A stretch of DNA of 64,000 nucleotides from Hyphomonas sp. GTDB lineage: Bacteria; Pseudomonadota; Alphaproteobacteria; Caulobacterales; Hyphomonadaceae. How positions within the stretch are numbered: the stretch's first letter is position 1; each line of letters starts with the position of its first letter. Positions 1-7,636 of the stretch are shown here, piece by piece. The notes beneath the pieces are model-generated. The model ran no database searches and was not told the origin of the DNA. It saw only the letters and a program-made list of their open reading frames with translations. Position numbers and translations under genes: made by a program. The stretch covers positions 1-64,000 of the forward strand of contig VMTE01000015.1 in the NCBI GenBank assembly GCA_013791775.1. Direction: 5' to 3'.

Positions 1-104
1 CCGCCGCGCGGCAAAACAGGGACTTGCTTGAGCCGTGTGCGGGGAAACTTGCAAGCACGGTTCTGAGGGGGCGGGCCGGTGGCAACACCGGCCTGCTACC
101 CGAC
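1..104 (+). mobile_element. 3' end of a group II intron (domains V and VI)
   Basis: Bases 30-63 form a 34-nt domain V: a lower helix opening with GAGCCG (AGC catalytic triad at 31-33), an upper CGGG/CTTG helix capped by a GAAA tetraloop, and a two-base bulge. Bases 67-104 form domain VI: a 10-bp stem (72-81 with 86-95) capped by GCAA, a GGG/CCC lower helix (69-71 with 99-101) and an unpaired A at 98, exactly 7 nt from the 3' end, as expected for the lariat branch point. The intron ends in ..CCCGAC (AY-type end) at 104, and the downstream reading frame becomes ArdA at once. The reverse transcriptase/maturase ORF, if present, lies left of the window. The fold was worked out by eye and fits bacterial group II intron consensus closely. 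Confidence 0.88.
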
Positions 105-451
105 ATTACGAAGGTTTCGAAGGTGCAGGCCTTTCGGAATACGCATCCTTCGAAACCGTCTGCGACCTTGCGGACTTCATCCGCGAGCATGGCCAGCTGG
201 GTGCCAAACTCTACCGGCATTTTGGCAACGACCTTGAACAGGCGCGCGCCACGTTCGAGGACTATTGCGGCGAGTACAAGAGCGCGGCGGACTTCGCCGA
301 GCAGCTTCATAGCGACCTCGGCACCGCGATCCCCGAGAGCCTCAGCTACTATATCGACTGGCAGGCGCTTGCCCGCGACATGGCGCTGAACGGCGAGATC
401 ATGGTGTTCCAGACGGGCTTCGACGAAGTCCACGTCTTCTGGTCGCGGTAA
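105..451 (+). CDS. ardA: ArdA antirestriction protein, 3' exon (gene split by group II intron)
   Basis: This is the C-terminal ~115 residues of an ArdA-type antirestriction protein, an acidic DNA mimic that inhibits type I restriction enzymes when a conjugative element enters a host. The frame opens with (D/H)YEGFEG and continues through LSEYASFETV, a long acidic helix region, SYYIDWQALARDM and the terminal EVHVFW, all hallmarks of ArdA. Full-length ArdA is usually about 165-180 residues, so roughly the first 60 should be encoded upstream of the intron, outside the window. The first exon codon is split: the bases AT at 105-106 complete it after splicing, giving Asp if the upstream exon ends in G. 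A start at 35 would read through intron RNA and is not credible. Confidence 0.85.
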
Positions 452-465
452 GGGAGGGCGCAGCG

Positions 466-936
466 ATGTTCACCGACCGCTTCTCATCTTTTATCTGCCC
501 CGGCGATGTCATTACCTGCGAAGCCGGGCCGTTCACCGTCTTGGCGCAGGTTGTGCCTGACGATTGTCCGGACGCGCCAGATCAGCGCCAGGACGGTTTC
601 TGGCCTTCGCTCTATATTGGCGCGCCGGGGTTCATCGGACCGGGCAAAGGATTCCGCCAGCGGTTCGCCGAGGCGCAGGCCATGGCCGAAGCCGCGATGG
701 AAGGCTGGCGCAAGGGGGGCTGGTTCTATTGCGGGATCGTGCTCAGCGTATCGCTCGACGGCGTAGACCTCGCGAACCACGCGGCTAGCCTTTGGGGCAT
801 CGAAGCCAATTATCCGAACACGGACAACAGCTACCTTGCCGAAGTGGCGAACGACCTGTTGCCCGAGGCTATCGCCGTTGCTCGCGAGACGCTCGCACGG
901 CTTGCCGCGCATGATGTTTCGATGGAGGGCGCGTGA
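466..936 (+). CDS. Hypothetical conjugative-element protein (156 aa)
   Basis: Not a family I can name. The protein is soluble, acidic and without membrane segments. It is rich in aromatics and has a central helix around residues 65-85 (RFAEAQAMAEAAMEGWRKGG) followed by a beta-like stretch. It starts 14 bases after ardA with a purine-rich site (GGGAGG) and ends overlapping the next gene, so all three are probably co-transcribed. The position between ardA and a ParB-like gene suggests an accessory role in element establishment, but the sequence does not show this. Ordinary codon use and the tight spacing support it as a real gene. Confidence 0.7.
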   Translation: MFTDRFSSFICPGDVITCEAGPFTVLAQVVPDDCPDAPDQRQDGFWPSLYIGAPGFIGPGKGFRQRFAEAQAMAEAAMEGWRKGGWFYCGIVLSVSLDGVDLANHAASLWGIEANYPNTDNSYLAEVANDLLPEAIAVARETLARLAAHDVSMEGA

Positions 937-1187
937 TGCCGGACATCTTCGAGCAGCTGCTCGGGCCGCGCCCCTCGCTGACGCTCGACATCGAGCACGG
1001 CTTTGTCACCAGCATGTGGGTGTCAGGCCGCTGCCCGAATGTGACGATCCGGGACTTCGATATCGGCGCCAGCGCGCCGGACGCTTCGCTCGACTATTTC
1101 GGCGCGCCCTTTGTGCCGATCCGATGGGACCTGCCGCCATGGCGGCTCGGTCTCGCCCTTGCCCCACCTCACCTGTTTCCATTCTGA
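936..1187 (+). CDS. Small hypothetical protein (83 aa)
   Basis: Unrecognised small protein. ATG at 936 overlaps the stop of the upstream gene by one base (TGATG), indicating translational coupling; a GTG at 933 is an alternative start. It begins MPDIFEQLLGPRPSLTLDIE and is followed 11 bases later by the ParB-like gene, so it sits inside the same operon. No signal peptide, membrane helix or metal motif is visible. It may work with the 156-aa protein upstream, judged only from coupling. Confidence 0.55.
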   Translation: MPDIFEQLLGPRPSLTLDIEHGFVTSMWVSGRCPNVTIRDFDIGASAPDASLDYFGAPFVPIRWDLPPWRLGLALAPPHLFPF

Positions 1188-1198
1188 GGAGTTACCCC

Positions 1199-2968
1199 AT
1201 GTCACAACCTGACCTGATGCACCTGCCGCTGAGCAAGCTCAGCATTTCCAAACTCAACATGCGCCATGGCCGCAAGGCGCCGGATGTCTCCGACATCCTG
1301 CCGTCGATCCGTGAGAAGGGCATACGCCAGACGCTTCTGGTTCGACGCGAAGGCGACGGCTTCGGCATCGTCGCCGGACGCCGCCGTTTCTTCGCCCTTC
1401 AGCAGATCGCCAAGGAGGCAGGCAGCGATCCGCTAGTGCCTTGCGCCGTGATGCTGGAAGATGATGCAGCCTCTGCGATCGAAGCCTCGCTCATCGAGAA
1501 TGTCGCGCGCCTGCCTGCCTCCGAGATGGAGCAGTTCGCGGCCTTCCGGAAACTGCATGAGGAAGGCAGGCTGGTGGGGGACATCGCGGCCTTCTTCGGC
1601 GTCACCGAACTGCACGTGCGCCGGGTGCTGGCGCTTGCCGCGCTCAGCGCCCCGATCCGCAAGCTCTATGCCGAGGAAGACATCGACGGCGAAACCGTCC
1701 GGGCGCTGACACTGGCCACGCCCGAACAGCAGGCGGCTTGGCTGAAGCTCTGGAACAGCGAGACCGAGCGCGCTCCGACCGGGCGGGCCTGCCGCGCTTG
1801 GGTGACGGGCGGGACTGCAATCACGACCGACAAGGCGCTGTTCGACCTTGCCGGTTACACCGGCGCGGTGACAGCGGACCTGTTCGGTGAGGCGGCTGTG
1901 TTTGCCGATGCCGCCGCGTTCTGGGAGGCTCAGGACGCAGCGATGGCGGCGAAGATCAAGGGCTACCGGCAGCGCGGCTGGGCAGATGTGGTTGTGCTTG
2001 AACGCGGCGCCTACTTCCAGCGCTGGGACTATGTCCAGACGCCCAAGAAGCAAGGCGGCAAGGTCATCGTCGAGCGGCGCCATGATGGCACGGTGACGTT
2101 CCATGAGGGCTGGCTCAAAGCGGCTGAAGCCCGCAAGGTCAGGACGGCAAAGGCTGGCGGCGAGGCTCAGACCGAGGCAAACACGCGCTCTGAGATGTCG
2201 GGTCCGATGACGGACTATGTCGGCCTCCACAGGCATGCCGCTGCGCGGGCGAGCCTGATCCGGAGCCCAGCCATCTCGCTGCGCCTGATGGCGGCGCATG
2301 CGCTTTGCGGTTCAGCGCTCTGGAATGTGCGGCTGCATTCGCCGAGCGCGGTGAAGGAGGCGACGCTGGCGAGCGTAGATGGCGGGGCTGCCGCCGCTGA
2401 ACTTGGCGCCGTGCGCGAGGGCGTGGAGGCCCTGTTCGACGCGCTCGATGCACCCGTCCCGCGCCAGAGCGGGGACGCTTATCACCTCTGCGAGACGTTC
2501 GCCGCACTGCTGGCAATGTCTGACGCCGAAGTGGTGCAGGTGATTGCCCTTACGATGGCCGAGACACTGGAGTCCGGCGGGCCGGCCGCCGAAGCGGTGC
2601 TGCATGCTTGCGGCACGGATTTGCGGGCGCAGTGGAAGCCAGACGCGGCCTTCTTCGATCTTTTGCGCGACAAACGGGTGGTCAACGCAATGGTAAGCGA
2701 TATCGGGTCGCCTTCGCTTGCAGAAGCCTGCGCCGCCGAGACCGCTAAAGCGCAAAAGGAGGTGCTGTTGAACCGGATCGTCGGCGAAGGATGCAAGCCT
2801 GATCCATATTGGCGTCCAGGCTGGATGCTGGTGCCGCCGACGCGCCATCTCGAGGGTGCAGCCTGTCCGCCCGCTGATGCCTGGGACCGGATTGCCGGAT
2901 TGTTCGAGACTGATGGTGGGCACGAATCCGGCGCCGAGACTTCAACTTGCAAAGCCACAGCCGCCTGA
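1199..2968 (+). CDS. ParB/RepB/Spo0J-family protein of the mobile element (589 aa)
   Basis: DNA-binding partition-like protein. Residues ~8-105 form a ParB N-terminal domain with LSKLSISKLNMRHGR, the GRRRFFALQ box (60-68) and the ENVAR motif (~100-104). A helix-turn-helix follows at ~125-150 (DIAAFFGVTELHVRRVLAL). The remaining ~400 residues are not a standard ParB C-terminus and include a long alpha-helical tail. This extended architecture is typical of ParB-like proteins carried by alphaproteobacterial plasmids and ICEs, where they are thought to act in maintenance or regulation. No ParA is adjacent. ATG at 1199 was chosen because it follows GAGGAGTT at the right distance; the open frame back to 836 only shadows the two upstream genes. 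A strong terminator follows at 2999. Confidence 0.85.
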   Translation: MSQPDLMHLPLSKLSISKLNMRHGRKAPDVSDILPSIREKGIRQTLLVRREGDGFGIVAGRRRFFALQQIAKEAGSDPLVPCAVMLEDDAASAIEASLIENVARLPASEMEQFAAFRKLHEEGRLVGDIAAFFGVTELHVRRVLALAALSAPIRKLYAEEDIDGETVRALTLATPEQQAAWLKLWNSETERAPTGRACRAWVTGGTAITTDKALFDLAGYTGAVTADLFGEAAVFADAAAFWEAQDAAMAAKIKGYRQRGWADVVVLERGAYFQRWDYVQTPKKQGGKVIVERRHDGTVTFHEGWLKAAEARKVRTAKAGGEAQTEANTRSEMSGPMTDYVGLHRHAAARASLIRSPAISLRLMAAHALCGSALWNVRLHSPSAVKEATLASVDGGAAAAELGAVREGVEALFDALDAPVPRQSGDAYHLCETFAALLAMSDAEVVQVIALTMAETLESGGPAAEAVLHACGTDLRAQWKPDAAFFDLLRDKRVVNAMVSDIGSPSLAEACAAETAKAQKEVLLNRIVGEGCKPDPYWRPGWMLVPPTRHLEGAACPPADAWDRIAGLFETDGGHESGAETSTCKATAA

Positions 2969-2998
2969 GTTCTTTGTCTCCTCTCAGGTAGGATGGAA

Positions 2999-3031
2999 CC
3001 GCCCGGTGTTTGCCGCCGGGCGGCTTTTTTT
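2999..3031 (+). terminator. Intrinsic terminator after the ParB-like gene
   Basis: Perfect 8-bp GC stem (CCGCCCGG at 2999-3006 with CCGGGCGG at 3016-3023) followed by C and seven T (3025-3031). It closes the ardA-parB operon. Confidence 0.88.
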
Positions 3032-3433
3032 GCGCGAGGGTCTCTGTGTGCGAATCAAGGAGCAGAAGGTTCAGGGCCTGTGCCGGGACGTTCGAAATTG
3101 GCTCGGCTTTCCATGCGGCATCCGAATGCGGCGCAGGATGAGGGCCTTTCTCGTTCCGGAAACCTGCCTCTCGGACCCCTTGTTTCCGTCTCTTGCCGTT
3201 GGACCTGGACGACCTGCGCCGGGCCTGAAACCTGACCGGCGAAGAATTTTCCCCTGCGCCTTCGGCGCATTCCTCGCGCCGCAAAATTCATCGCCGGTCG
3301 GGTGCTCCACTTCGTTACGCCCCCCAAAGAGATAGAGGGGGTTCAGGCCCGGCGCAGGCCGTCCTTTCGGTCCGGCGTCGACGGGAACAAGGGGTTCCCG
3401 GAAGACAGCCAAGGAAACGAAAAGGAGACCCCC
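3032..3433 (+). repeat. 400-bp intergenic region with nested inverted repeats
   Basis: No credible gene here. Three nested inverted repeats share one centre near 3262-3286. The outer arms are 3211-3229 and 3342-3360 (18 of 19 bases complementary), and looser similarity extends outward to 3172 and 3401, including two copies of AACAAGGGG in opposite orientation. The middle arms are 3234-3250 and 3283-3299 (16 of 17). The innermost is a 6-bp hairpin with a 3-base loop, 3255-3269. Such structure upstream of transfer genes could be an oriT, a single-strand or vegetative origin, or a large transcription-attenuating hairpin. The repeats are directly visible; the role is inference. Confidence 0.7.
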
Positions 3434-3757
3434 ATGGCAAACGCACTCGGATACGTTACGGAAACTAAGACCGGCTTTGAAGGCGCCCTCGCGATGATGA
3501 ACCTGTCGGCTGCGATCCGCATCGAGAAGAACGCGGAAAAAGCCGGAGACGGCCAGCCGGACTACCGCATCTTCGCCGGAGAGACCTCGACAGAAATCGG
3601 CGGCGGCTGGATGCGCAAGGCGAAGCAATCGGGCCGCGAATACCTCTCGATCACGCTCGCCGATCCCCAGATCGGGCCCCGCAAGATCTTCGCGAACCTC
3701 GCGCCCGTGAAAGGCAAGAAAGGCCGCCACGTGATCCTCTGGAACCCGAAGGAGTAG
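3434..3757 (+). CDS. DUF736 family protein
   Basis: A 107-residue DUF736 protein, a small beta-rich family common on alphaproteobacterial plasmids and ICEs, with no established function. Recognisable segments are the opening MANALGYVTET, then IFAGETSTEIGGGWMRK, YLSITLADPQIGPRKIFANL and the closing HVILWNP. The start is firm: AAAGGAG lies 7 bases upstream of the ATG. It follows the large inverted-repeat region and precedes the TraF-type peptidase gene, the usual neighbourhood for DUF736 in these elements. Its high conservation in mobile elements suggests a role in transfer or single-strand DNA handling, but this is not demonstrated. Confidence 0.9.
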   Translation: MANALGYVTETKTGFEGALAMMNLSAAIRIEKNAEKAGDGQPDYRIFAGETSTEIGGGWMRKAKQSGREYLSITLADPQIGPRKIFANLAPVKGKKGRHVILWNPKE

Positions 3758-3822
3758 CCCCTTCGGCAGCCCGCACCGAGCCGCCCCCGGAGACCCATCC
3801 GGGGCGGCTTCCAGCTTTAGAG

Positions 3823-4356
3823 ATGGCGCAGGACTTGCGTGTCGGCTTAGCGATGCCTGCGCTAAAGCTCTCCTCTCGCGCGAAAGTCCCCGTCTTCGCT
3901 TGCGTTCTGGCCGGGATCGGTCTCGCTGTGCTTCGGCCTCAGGAGATTATCCTCTACAATCCAACGGCGTCCCTTGAGCCGGGCTTTTACATACGTGCGG
4001 ACCTGCCAATTGAGCGCGGGGGCGTCGTGACGATCCCGGTGCATGCGGCGCGTCTCGCGTATGTCCGCGAGGGGCATGTCAGAGCTGCTGGTGACCGTTT
4101 CCTCAAGCGGGTCGCGGCAATGGAGGGGGACCGGGTCTGTTCCAGTAATGGCAGGATCACGATCAACGACGCAGAAGCAGCGAAGGTGTTCGAGACGGAC
4201 TCGGCCGGTATCGCATTGCCCTCATGGTCCGGCTGTGTGACGCTAAAGGGCACCGAGGTATTCCTTCTCGGTGATGATGCGCGCAGCTTCGACGGACGCT
4301 ATTGGGGTATCACGCCGCAAACAGACATCGAAGGAACCTGGCGCAGGTTTCCCTGA
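3823..4356 (+). CDS. traF: TraF-type S26 family signal peptidase
   Basis: Conjugative transfer peptidase of the S26 (TraF) family, which in RP4-like systems matures and cyclises the pilin. A single N-terminal membrane segment at ~21-38 anchors it in the inner membrane. The catalytic serine is probably S50 in NPTASLEPGFY, the general-base lysine K95 in DRFLKRVAA, and the C-terminal box GDDARSFDGRYWG is the conserved S26 region. At 177 aa it is of normal length for the family. No pilin or mating-pair genes are in the window; they should lie further left in the element. GC-rich spacer on both sides. Confidence 0.88.
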   Translation: MAQDLRVGLAMPALKLSSRAKVPVFACVLAGIGLAVLRPQEIILYNPTASLEPGFYIRADLPIERGGVVTIPVHAARLAYVREGHVRAAGDRFLKRVAAMEGDRVCSSNGRITINDAEAAKVFETDSAGIALPSWSGCVTLKGTEVFLLGDDARSFDGRYWGITPQTDIEGTWRRFP

Positions 4357-4524
4357 TCCCGCGAGCGATTTTTCCTCGCCTCTGAGCTGAATGCAGAATC
4401 CTTCCTTCCGCCCACAGAGTAGAGTGCGGAAAGAGGAGGGCCGTATGAAGGTTAGAGGGCAAGATAAAGACGTGACCTGCGGTCACGCGAGACGCCGGGC
4501 GGCGCGGGAGTCTTCGCAGGTCAT

Positions 4525-4567
4525 GGGTCGGTGCCGCAGGTCGCGGCGCGACCTGCGGCACCGACCC
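4525..4567. repeat. Perfect 20-bp palindrome upstream of the relaxase (oriT or operator candidate)
   Basis: Bases 4525-4544 and 4548-4567 are perfect reverse complements separated by GGC, with the core GCAGGTCGC/GCGACCTGC. Two further GCAGGTC/GACCTGC elements lie just upstream: a 6-bp palindrome around TGC at 4474-4488 (GTGACC/GGTCAC) and CGCAGGTC near 4515. The array fills the 254-base gap between the TraF-type gene and the relaxase gene, the position where oriT or the operator of an auxiliary relaxosome protein is expected. There is no T-run, so it is not an ordinary terminator. Confidence 0.65.
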
Positions 4568-4610
4568 GTCTGTCAGCGGATCTTTTTCTGCGGAAAGGGG
4601 CACGTGAGCC

Positions 4611-5804
4611 ATGTCTGCACGTAGTCTGGACCAGTTGCTCGCCGCGTCCTTGCTCGCGTCAACGGCGAACAGGGGCGATACCTTTGGCATGCGCGGTCAG
4701 CGCCAGGTCTCACGTTCAGACAAGGAACTTCTGGAAGGAGAGATCGGTCGTGGGCGCCGCGCAGGGCCGAGCGACGGCTGGGCGAGGCCGCCATCCGGGC
4801 GGGCGGGACGCGCCGGGGAGGCAGGCCATAAGGGAAGCGGGCCAGGAGCCGGACCCGCGCCCGACATCCGCCAGCAAGCCGTGATCAAGATCCACTATTT
4901 CAATCACTCAGGCGGAGGCGGCGGCGCGCTCGCAGCCCATGCCCGCTATGTCGCGCGCGACGCGGCAAGGCCCGAGGACCGGGACGTGCCGGTTGCGGAA
5001 ACGCCGCTGTCTGAGGAGCGCGAGGCGGCCCAGAGCGAGGCCCGCGCGCATGCAGACTATCTCGCAAGAGGCGAGCGCGAGCGGCACGCGTTTTATGACC
5101 GGGACCATGAAGGCGTCGATGGCGGAGCCCGCGCCGCCGAGTGGGCAATGTCCGACAAGCGCCACTTCCGCATTATCCTGTCGGCAGAGCAGGGCGACGA
5201 AATCCAGGACCTGCCGGCCTATACGCGCGAAGTGATGGCGCGCGCCGAGGTCCAGCTGGGCTCGCGCCTTTCCTGGGTCGCGGCCGACCATCATGATACC
5301 GGGCACGCCCATACCCACATCATCCTGCGCGGGCGCCGGGCCAACGGGCAGGACCTTGTCCTTCCGAAAGACCTGATCCGGCATGGCTTCAGGAACATCG
5401 CCCGGGATGTCGCAACCGAATGGCTGGGCGCGCGCACGCGCGATCAGGCGCGCGAAGCGCTCCGCCGCGAGGTGATCCGCCATGCACCGACAAGGCTGGA
5501 CCGGATGATTGCTGATCAGCTGCCGGAAGAGGGCAGCGTCCGCATCAGCCGCCTTGCGGCCCCTGACGGCGACCGCGCTGTCACCCGCGCCCTTCGGGCC
5601 CGCGCGCGCGAGCTTGCTGGCATGCGGCTCGCTGCTGAAACGAAGCGCGGCGTCCTCACGTTCGAGCCGGACTGGCAGGACCGGCTGAAAGCCATGGAGC
5701 TGCACCTGGATATCCGCAAACGGCTCCTCGAGCAGCAGCGTCTCCAGCGTGAAGCCCAGGAGCGGTCCCGTGCGCGGTCGGCCGGGAAGGGGCTGGAGCG
5801 ATGA
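4611..5804 (+). CDS. VirD2/DUF3363-like relaxase, short form
   Basis: Conjugative relaxase that would nick oriT and pilot the transferred strand. A low-complexity Gly/Arg-rich leader (~45-88) precedes VIKIHYFNHSGGG. The probable nucleophile is Y113 in HARYVARD. The metal-binding histidine triad is H232, H234 and H236 in DTGHAHTHIILRG, with H227-H228 just before it. The C-terminus is helical and basic, ending in QRLQREAQERSRAR. Related VirD2/DUF3363 proteins are usually about 550-650 residues; this one stops at 397, before the DUF3363 region. It may be a naturally compact relaxase or a 3' truncation, since a possible transposase-like remnant begins right after the stop. A GAAAGGGG site supports ATG 4611. 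Confidence 0.78.
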   Translation: MSARSLDQLLAASLLASTANRGDTFGMRGQRQVSRSDKELLEGEIGRGRRAGPSDGWARPPSGRAGRAGEAGHKGSGPGAGPAPDIRQQAVIKIHYFNHSGGGGGALAAHARYVARDAARPEDRDVPVAETPLSEEREAAQSEARAHADYLARGERERHAFYDRDHEGVDGGARAAEWAMSDKRHFRIILSAEQGDEIQDLPAYTREVMARAEVQLGSRLSWVAADHHDTGHAHTHIILRGRRANGQDLVLPKDLIRHGFRNIARDVATEWLGARTRDQAREALRREVIRHAPTRLDRMIADQLPEEGSVRISRLAAPDGDRAVTRALRARARELAGMRLAAETKRGVLTFEPDWQDRLKAMELHLDIRKRLLEQQRLQREAQERSRARSAGKGLER

Positions 5805-6080
5805 GCCTGAAGAGTCCAGTCGTCACGCCACGATCCTGCGCAGGACCTCTTCCCATCGATCGAGCGCGAACCGGCTGAATACTTTTGTGTGTTAGGTCGT
5901 GTCCGAAAAACGCTGACTAGGCCTGTTCGGGCTGCGGAATGCTGGTCGATGGGTCCGGGAATGCGAAAACCTCGAACGCCATCCAAACCGAGCACTATTG
6001 ATCGAGAGGCCACAGCGTCGCGAACCGCATTTGCGCATCAGGGAGACAGCTCGCAGATGTACGGGCCGTTTTATCGCATT
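5805..6080. other. Intergenic region, possible insertion-sequence scar
   Basis: No intact gene. On the minus strand the stretch around 5890-5828 can be read as KVFSRFALDRWEEVLRRIVA followed by a stop, which loosely resembles the K-V-x-x-R-F...W-E-x-x-L segment of IS5/IS427-type OrfA transposases. The evidence is short and could be chance. It lies between the relaxase stop and the integrase stop, where element decay would be expected. Confidence 0.25.
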
Positions 6081-7304
6081 TTACTGCCCGATCCGTTCCA
6101 CTTCCTTCGCCCAGGCGTCGAGGGCGGCGCGTTTTTGCGGCAGATAGGTGTTGCGGTTGTAGACTTGCGTGATGGCCGGGCCAGGCGGCGTGTGATTGAG
6201 GATGCGGCTGACGATTTCGCCCATCACATTCAGGCGCTCCGATGTCAGCAGCGTTGCGCCGGTGCGTCGCAGATCATGCACAGTCAGGCCGTCGATGCCG
6301 AGCGACGCGTTCAGCCGCGCGAATGCGCGCGTCGGCACATGCGGATCGAGCGCTTCGCCATTCCTGCCCGCAAAAGCGAAGCCGCTGCCCCGCCCCGCAT
6401 AGGCTTGTTTCAGAATCTCAATCGCAAGATCGGAGAGCGGAACCGCATGCGGCCCCTTCTTGTTTTTGGTGCGCGGCCCCGGAATGGTCCAGAGCTTCGC
6501 TTTCCAGTCTATTTCCTGAAATTGAATGCCCGCGACTTCGCCGCGGCGCTGAAGCGTCAGCAAGCACAGCTGCAAACAGAGCGTGCAGGCAATGCTGTCG
6601 CTTCGCCCGGAACGCTTTGAGAGTTCAAGGGCGCGCCAGATTTCGCCAAGTTCTTCTTCCGTCGCCACGCGCTCGCGGCTGACTTTCGGAAAGGGCTTGA
6701 GCACGGCGGCCACATTGTTCGACGTCCAGCCGCGCTGGATGGCGAAATTCAGCATCTGACGGATGACTTCGAGCGCCGTATTCGCCGCCGCTGGACCCGA
6801 TTGCGTCACAATTTGCTGAAGCCGGGCGGCGAGCTGATCGAGCGTGATCTCGTCAACCGGCATCGCGCCGAAAAATGGCTCAAGATGCTTGCGGTAACTC
6901 ATTTGTTCGAGAGTGTTGCGACTCTCGGCGCGCCGTTTGAGGCAATCCTCGATGTAAAGGTGCCAGAGTTTCGCCAATGTCTGTTCTTTGCGCAGCGCGG
7001 CCTCCTTGCGCCTCGCCTGCCGTTCGGCGACCGGGTCTTTGCCGTGCATCTGCACGCCGGAGAGAACGTCAAGCGCCGCCTTGCGGGCCTGATCCAAGGT
7101 GAGCACGCGCGCGTCGCCGAGGTTGGGCTCGCGCTGACGCCCCGTCTGGTCGCGATAGACGACGGCATAGCTCTTGGCGCCGGTACCCATGACTTTGAGA
7201 ATGAGCCCAGGCACACCCGCATCCCAGAAGCGCACACGGTCCTTTCCGCCGGACGTAAGCGAATTGACGAGCGATTGCGTGAGGCGAGTGGATTGGGGGG
7301 GCAA
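6081..7304 (-). CDS. int: Tyrosine-type integrase of the element
   Basis: P4-type site-specific recombinase, 407 aa. Residues ~1-95 are the DUF4102 arm-binding domain (GVPGLILKVMGTGAKSY, YRDQTGRQRE), ~110-200 the core-binding domain, and ~210-395 the catalytic domain. Visible active-site residues are R253 (TLQRRGE), the basic patch TKNKKGPHAVPLS, H343 and R346 (HDLRRTGA), H371 (LNHTPPG) and Y382 (VYNRNTYL). It reads leftward into the element from a point 252 bases inside the tRNA-Val half-site at 7556-7603, the standard layout for tRNA-targeting ICE integrases. All catalytic positions are present, so it is probably active. Confidence 0.95.
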   Translation of the reverse strand: MPPQSTRLTQSLVNSLTSGGKDRVRFWDAGVPGLILKVMGTGAKSYAVVYRDQTGRQREPNLGDARVLTLDQARKAALDVLSGVQMHGKDPVAERQARRKEAALRKEQTLAKLWHLYIEDCLKRRAESRNTLEQMSYRKHLEPFFGAMPVDEITLDQLAARLQQIVTQSGPAAANTALEVIRQMLNFAIQRGWTSNNVAAVLKPFPKVSRERVATEEELGEIWRALELSKRSGRSDSIACTLCLQLCLLTLQRRGEVAGIQFQEIDWKAKLWTIPGPRTKNKKGPHAVPLSDLAIEILKQAYAGRGSGFAFAGRNGEALDPHVPTRAFARLNASLGIDGLTVHDLRRTGATLLTSERLNVMGEIVSRILNHTPPGPAITQVYNRNTYLPQKRAALDAWAKEVERIGQ

Positions 7305-7361
7305 AACAGGTGTTCCTAATTATCGTGGCTGCGTCGGCATGCTAAATGACCCCTACTGCCT

Positions 7362-7425
7362 GCCAGCAACGTATTTGGTCGCTCTGCCAGCACCCAGCCA
7401 GCAGAAAGCCAGCATACAGCCAGCA
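7362..7425 (+). repeat. GCCAGCA direct repeats, phased at 11 bp (arm-site candidates)
   Basis: GCCAGCA occurs at 7362, 7386, 7397, 7408 and 7419. The last four are spaced exactly 11 bases apart, so they present on one face of the helix. They lie between the integrase start and the att core, where arm-type integrase sites or excisionase (Xis) sites are normally found. Confidence 0.6.
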
Positions 7426-7555
7426 AATACAATCGGTAGTTGTCGTCTCAAAACGGTGATCATGAACTGATTTGTGGACGAATAAGCGCAATACTACAAT
7501 GGGGTAGTAGGGCTAGATCGGTATTGATGGGGAACAGTCATAAATCGATGTTTAC

Positions 7556-7603
7556 ACGTTGACATCGTAGGGGTCACAAGTTCGAACCTTGTACCGCCCA
7601 CCA
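7556..7603 (+). other. Attachment site: displaced 3' half of tRNA-Val(GAC)
   Basis: A 48-base match to the 3' half of tRNA-Val: ACG from the anticodon stem, loop TTGACAT with anticodon GAC, stem CGTAG, variable region, T-arm ACAAG-TTCGAAC-CTTGT, acceptor strand ACCGCCCA and encoded CCA ending at 7603. The upstream bases do not complete the D arm or the 5' acceptor strand, so this is a fragment rather than a gene. It marks the right attachment site of the element encoded to its left; the intact tRNA should be at the left end, outside the window. Confidence 0.88.
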
Positions 7604-7636
7604 TTTTTATCAATTAAAACAATGACATGCAATTTT

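Noticed and set aside
4445-4624. 59-codon ORF with a strong ribosome site reading through the palindrome before the relaxase gene
   Set aside because: Arg/Cys-rich, with no family features, and imposed by the palindrome; kept only as a possible leader in the palindrome finding.
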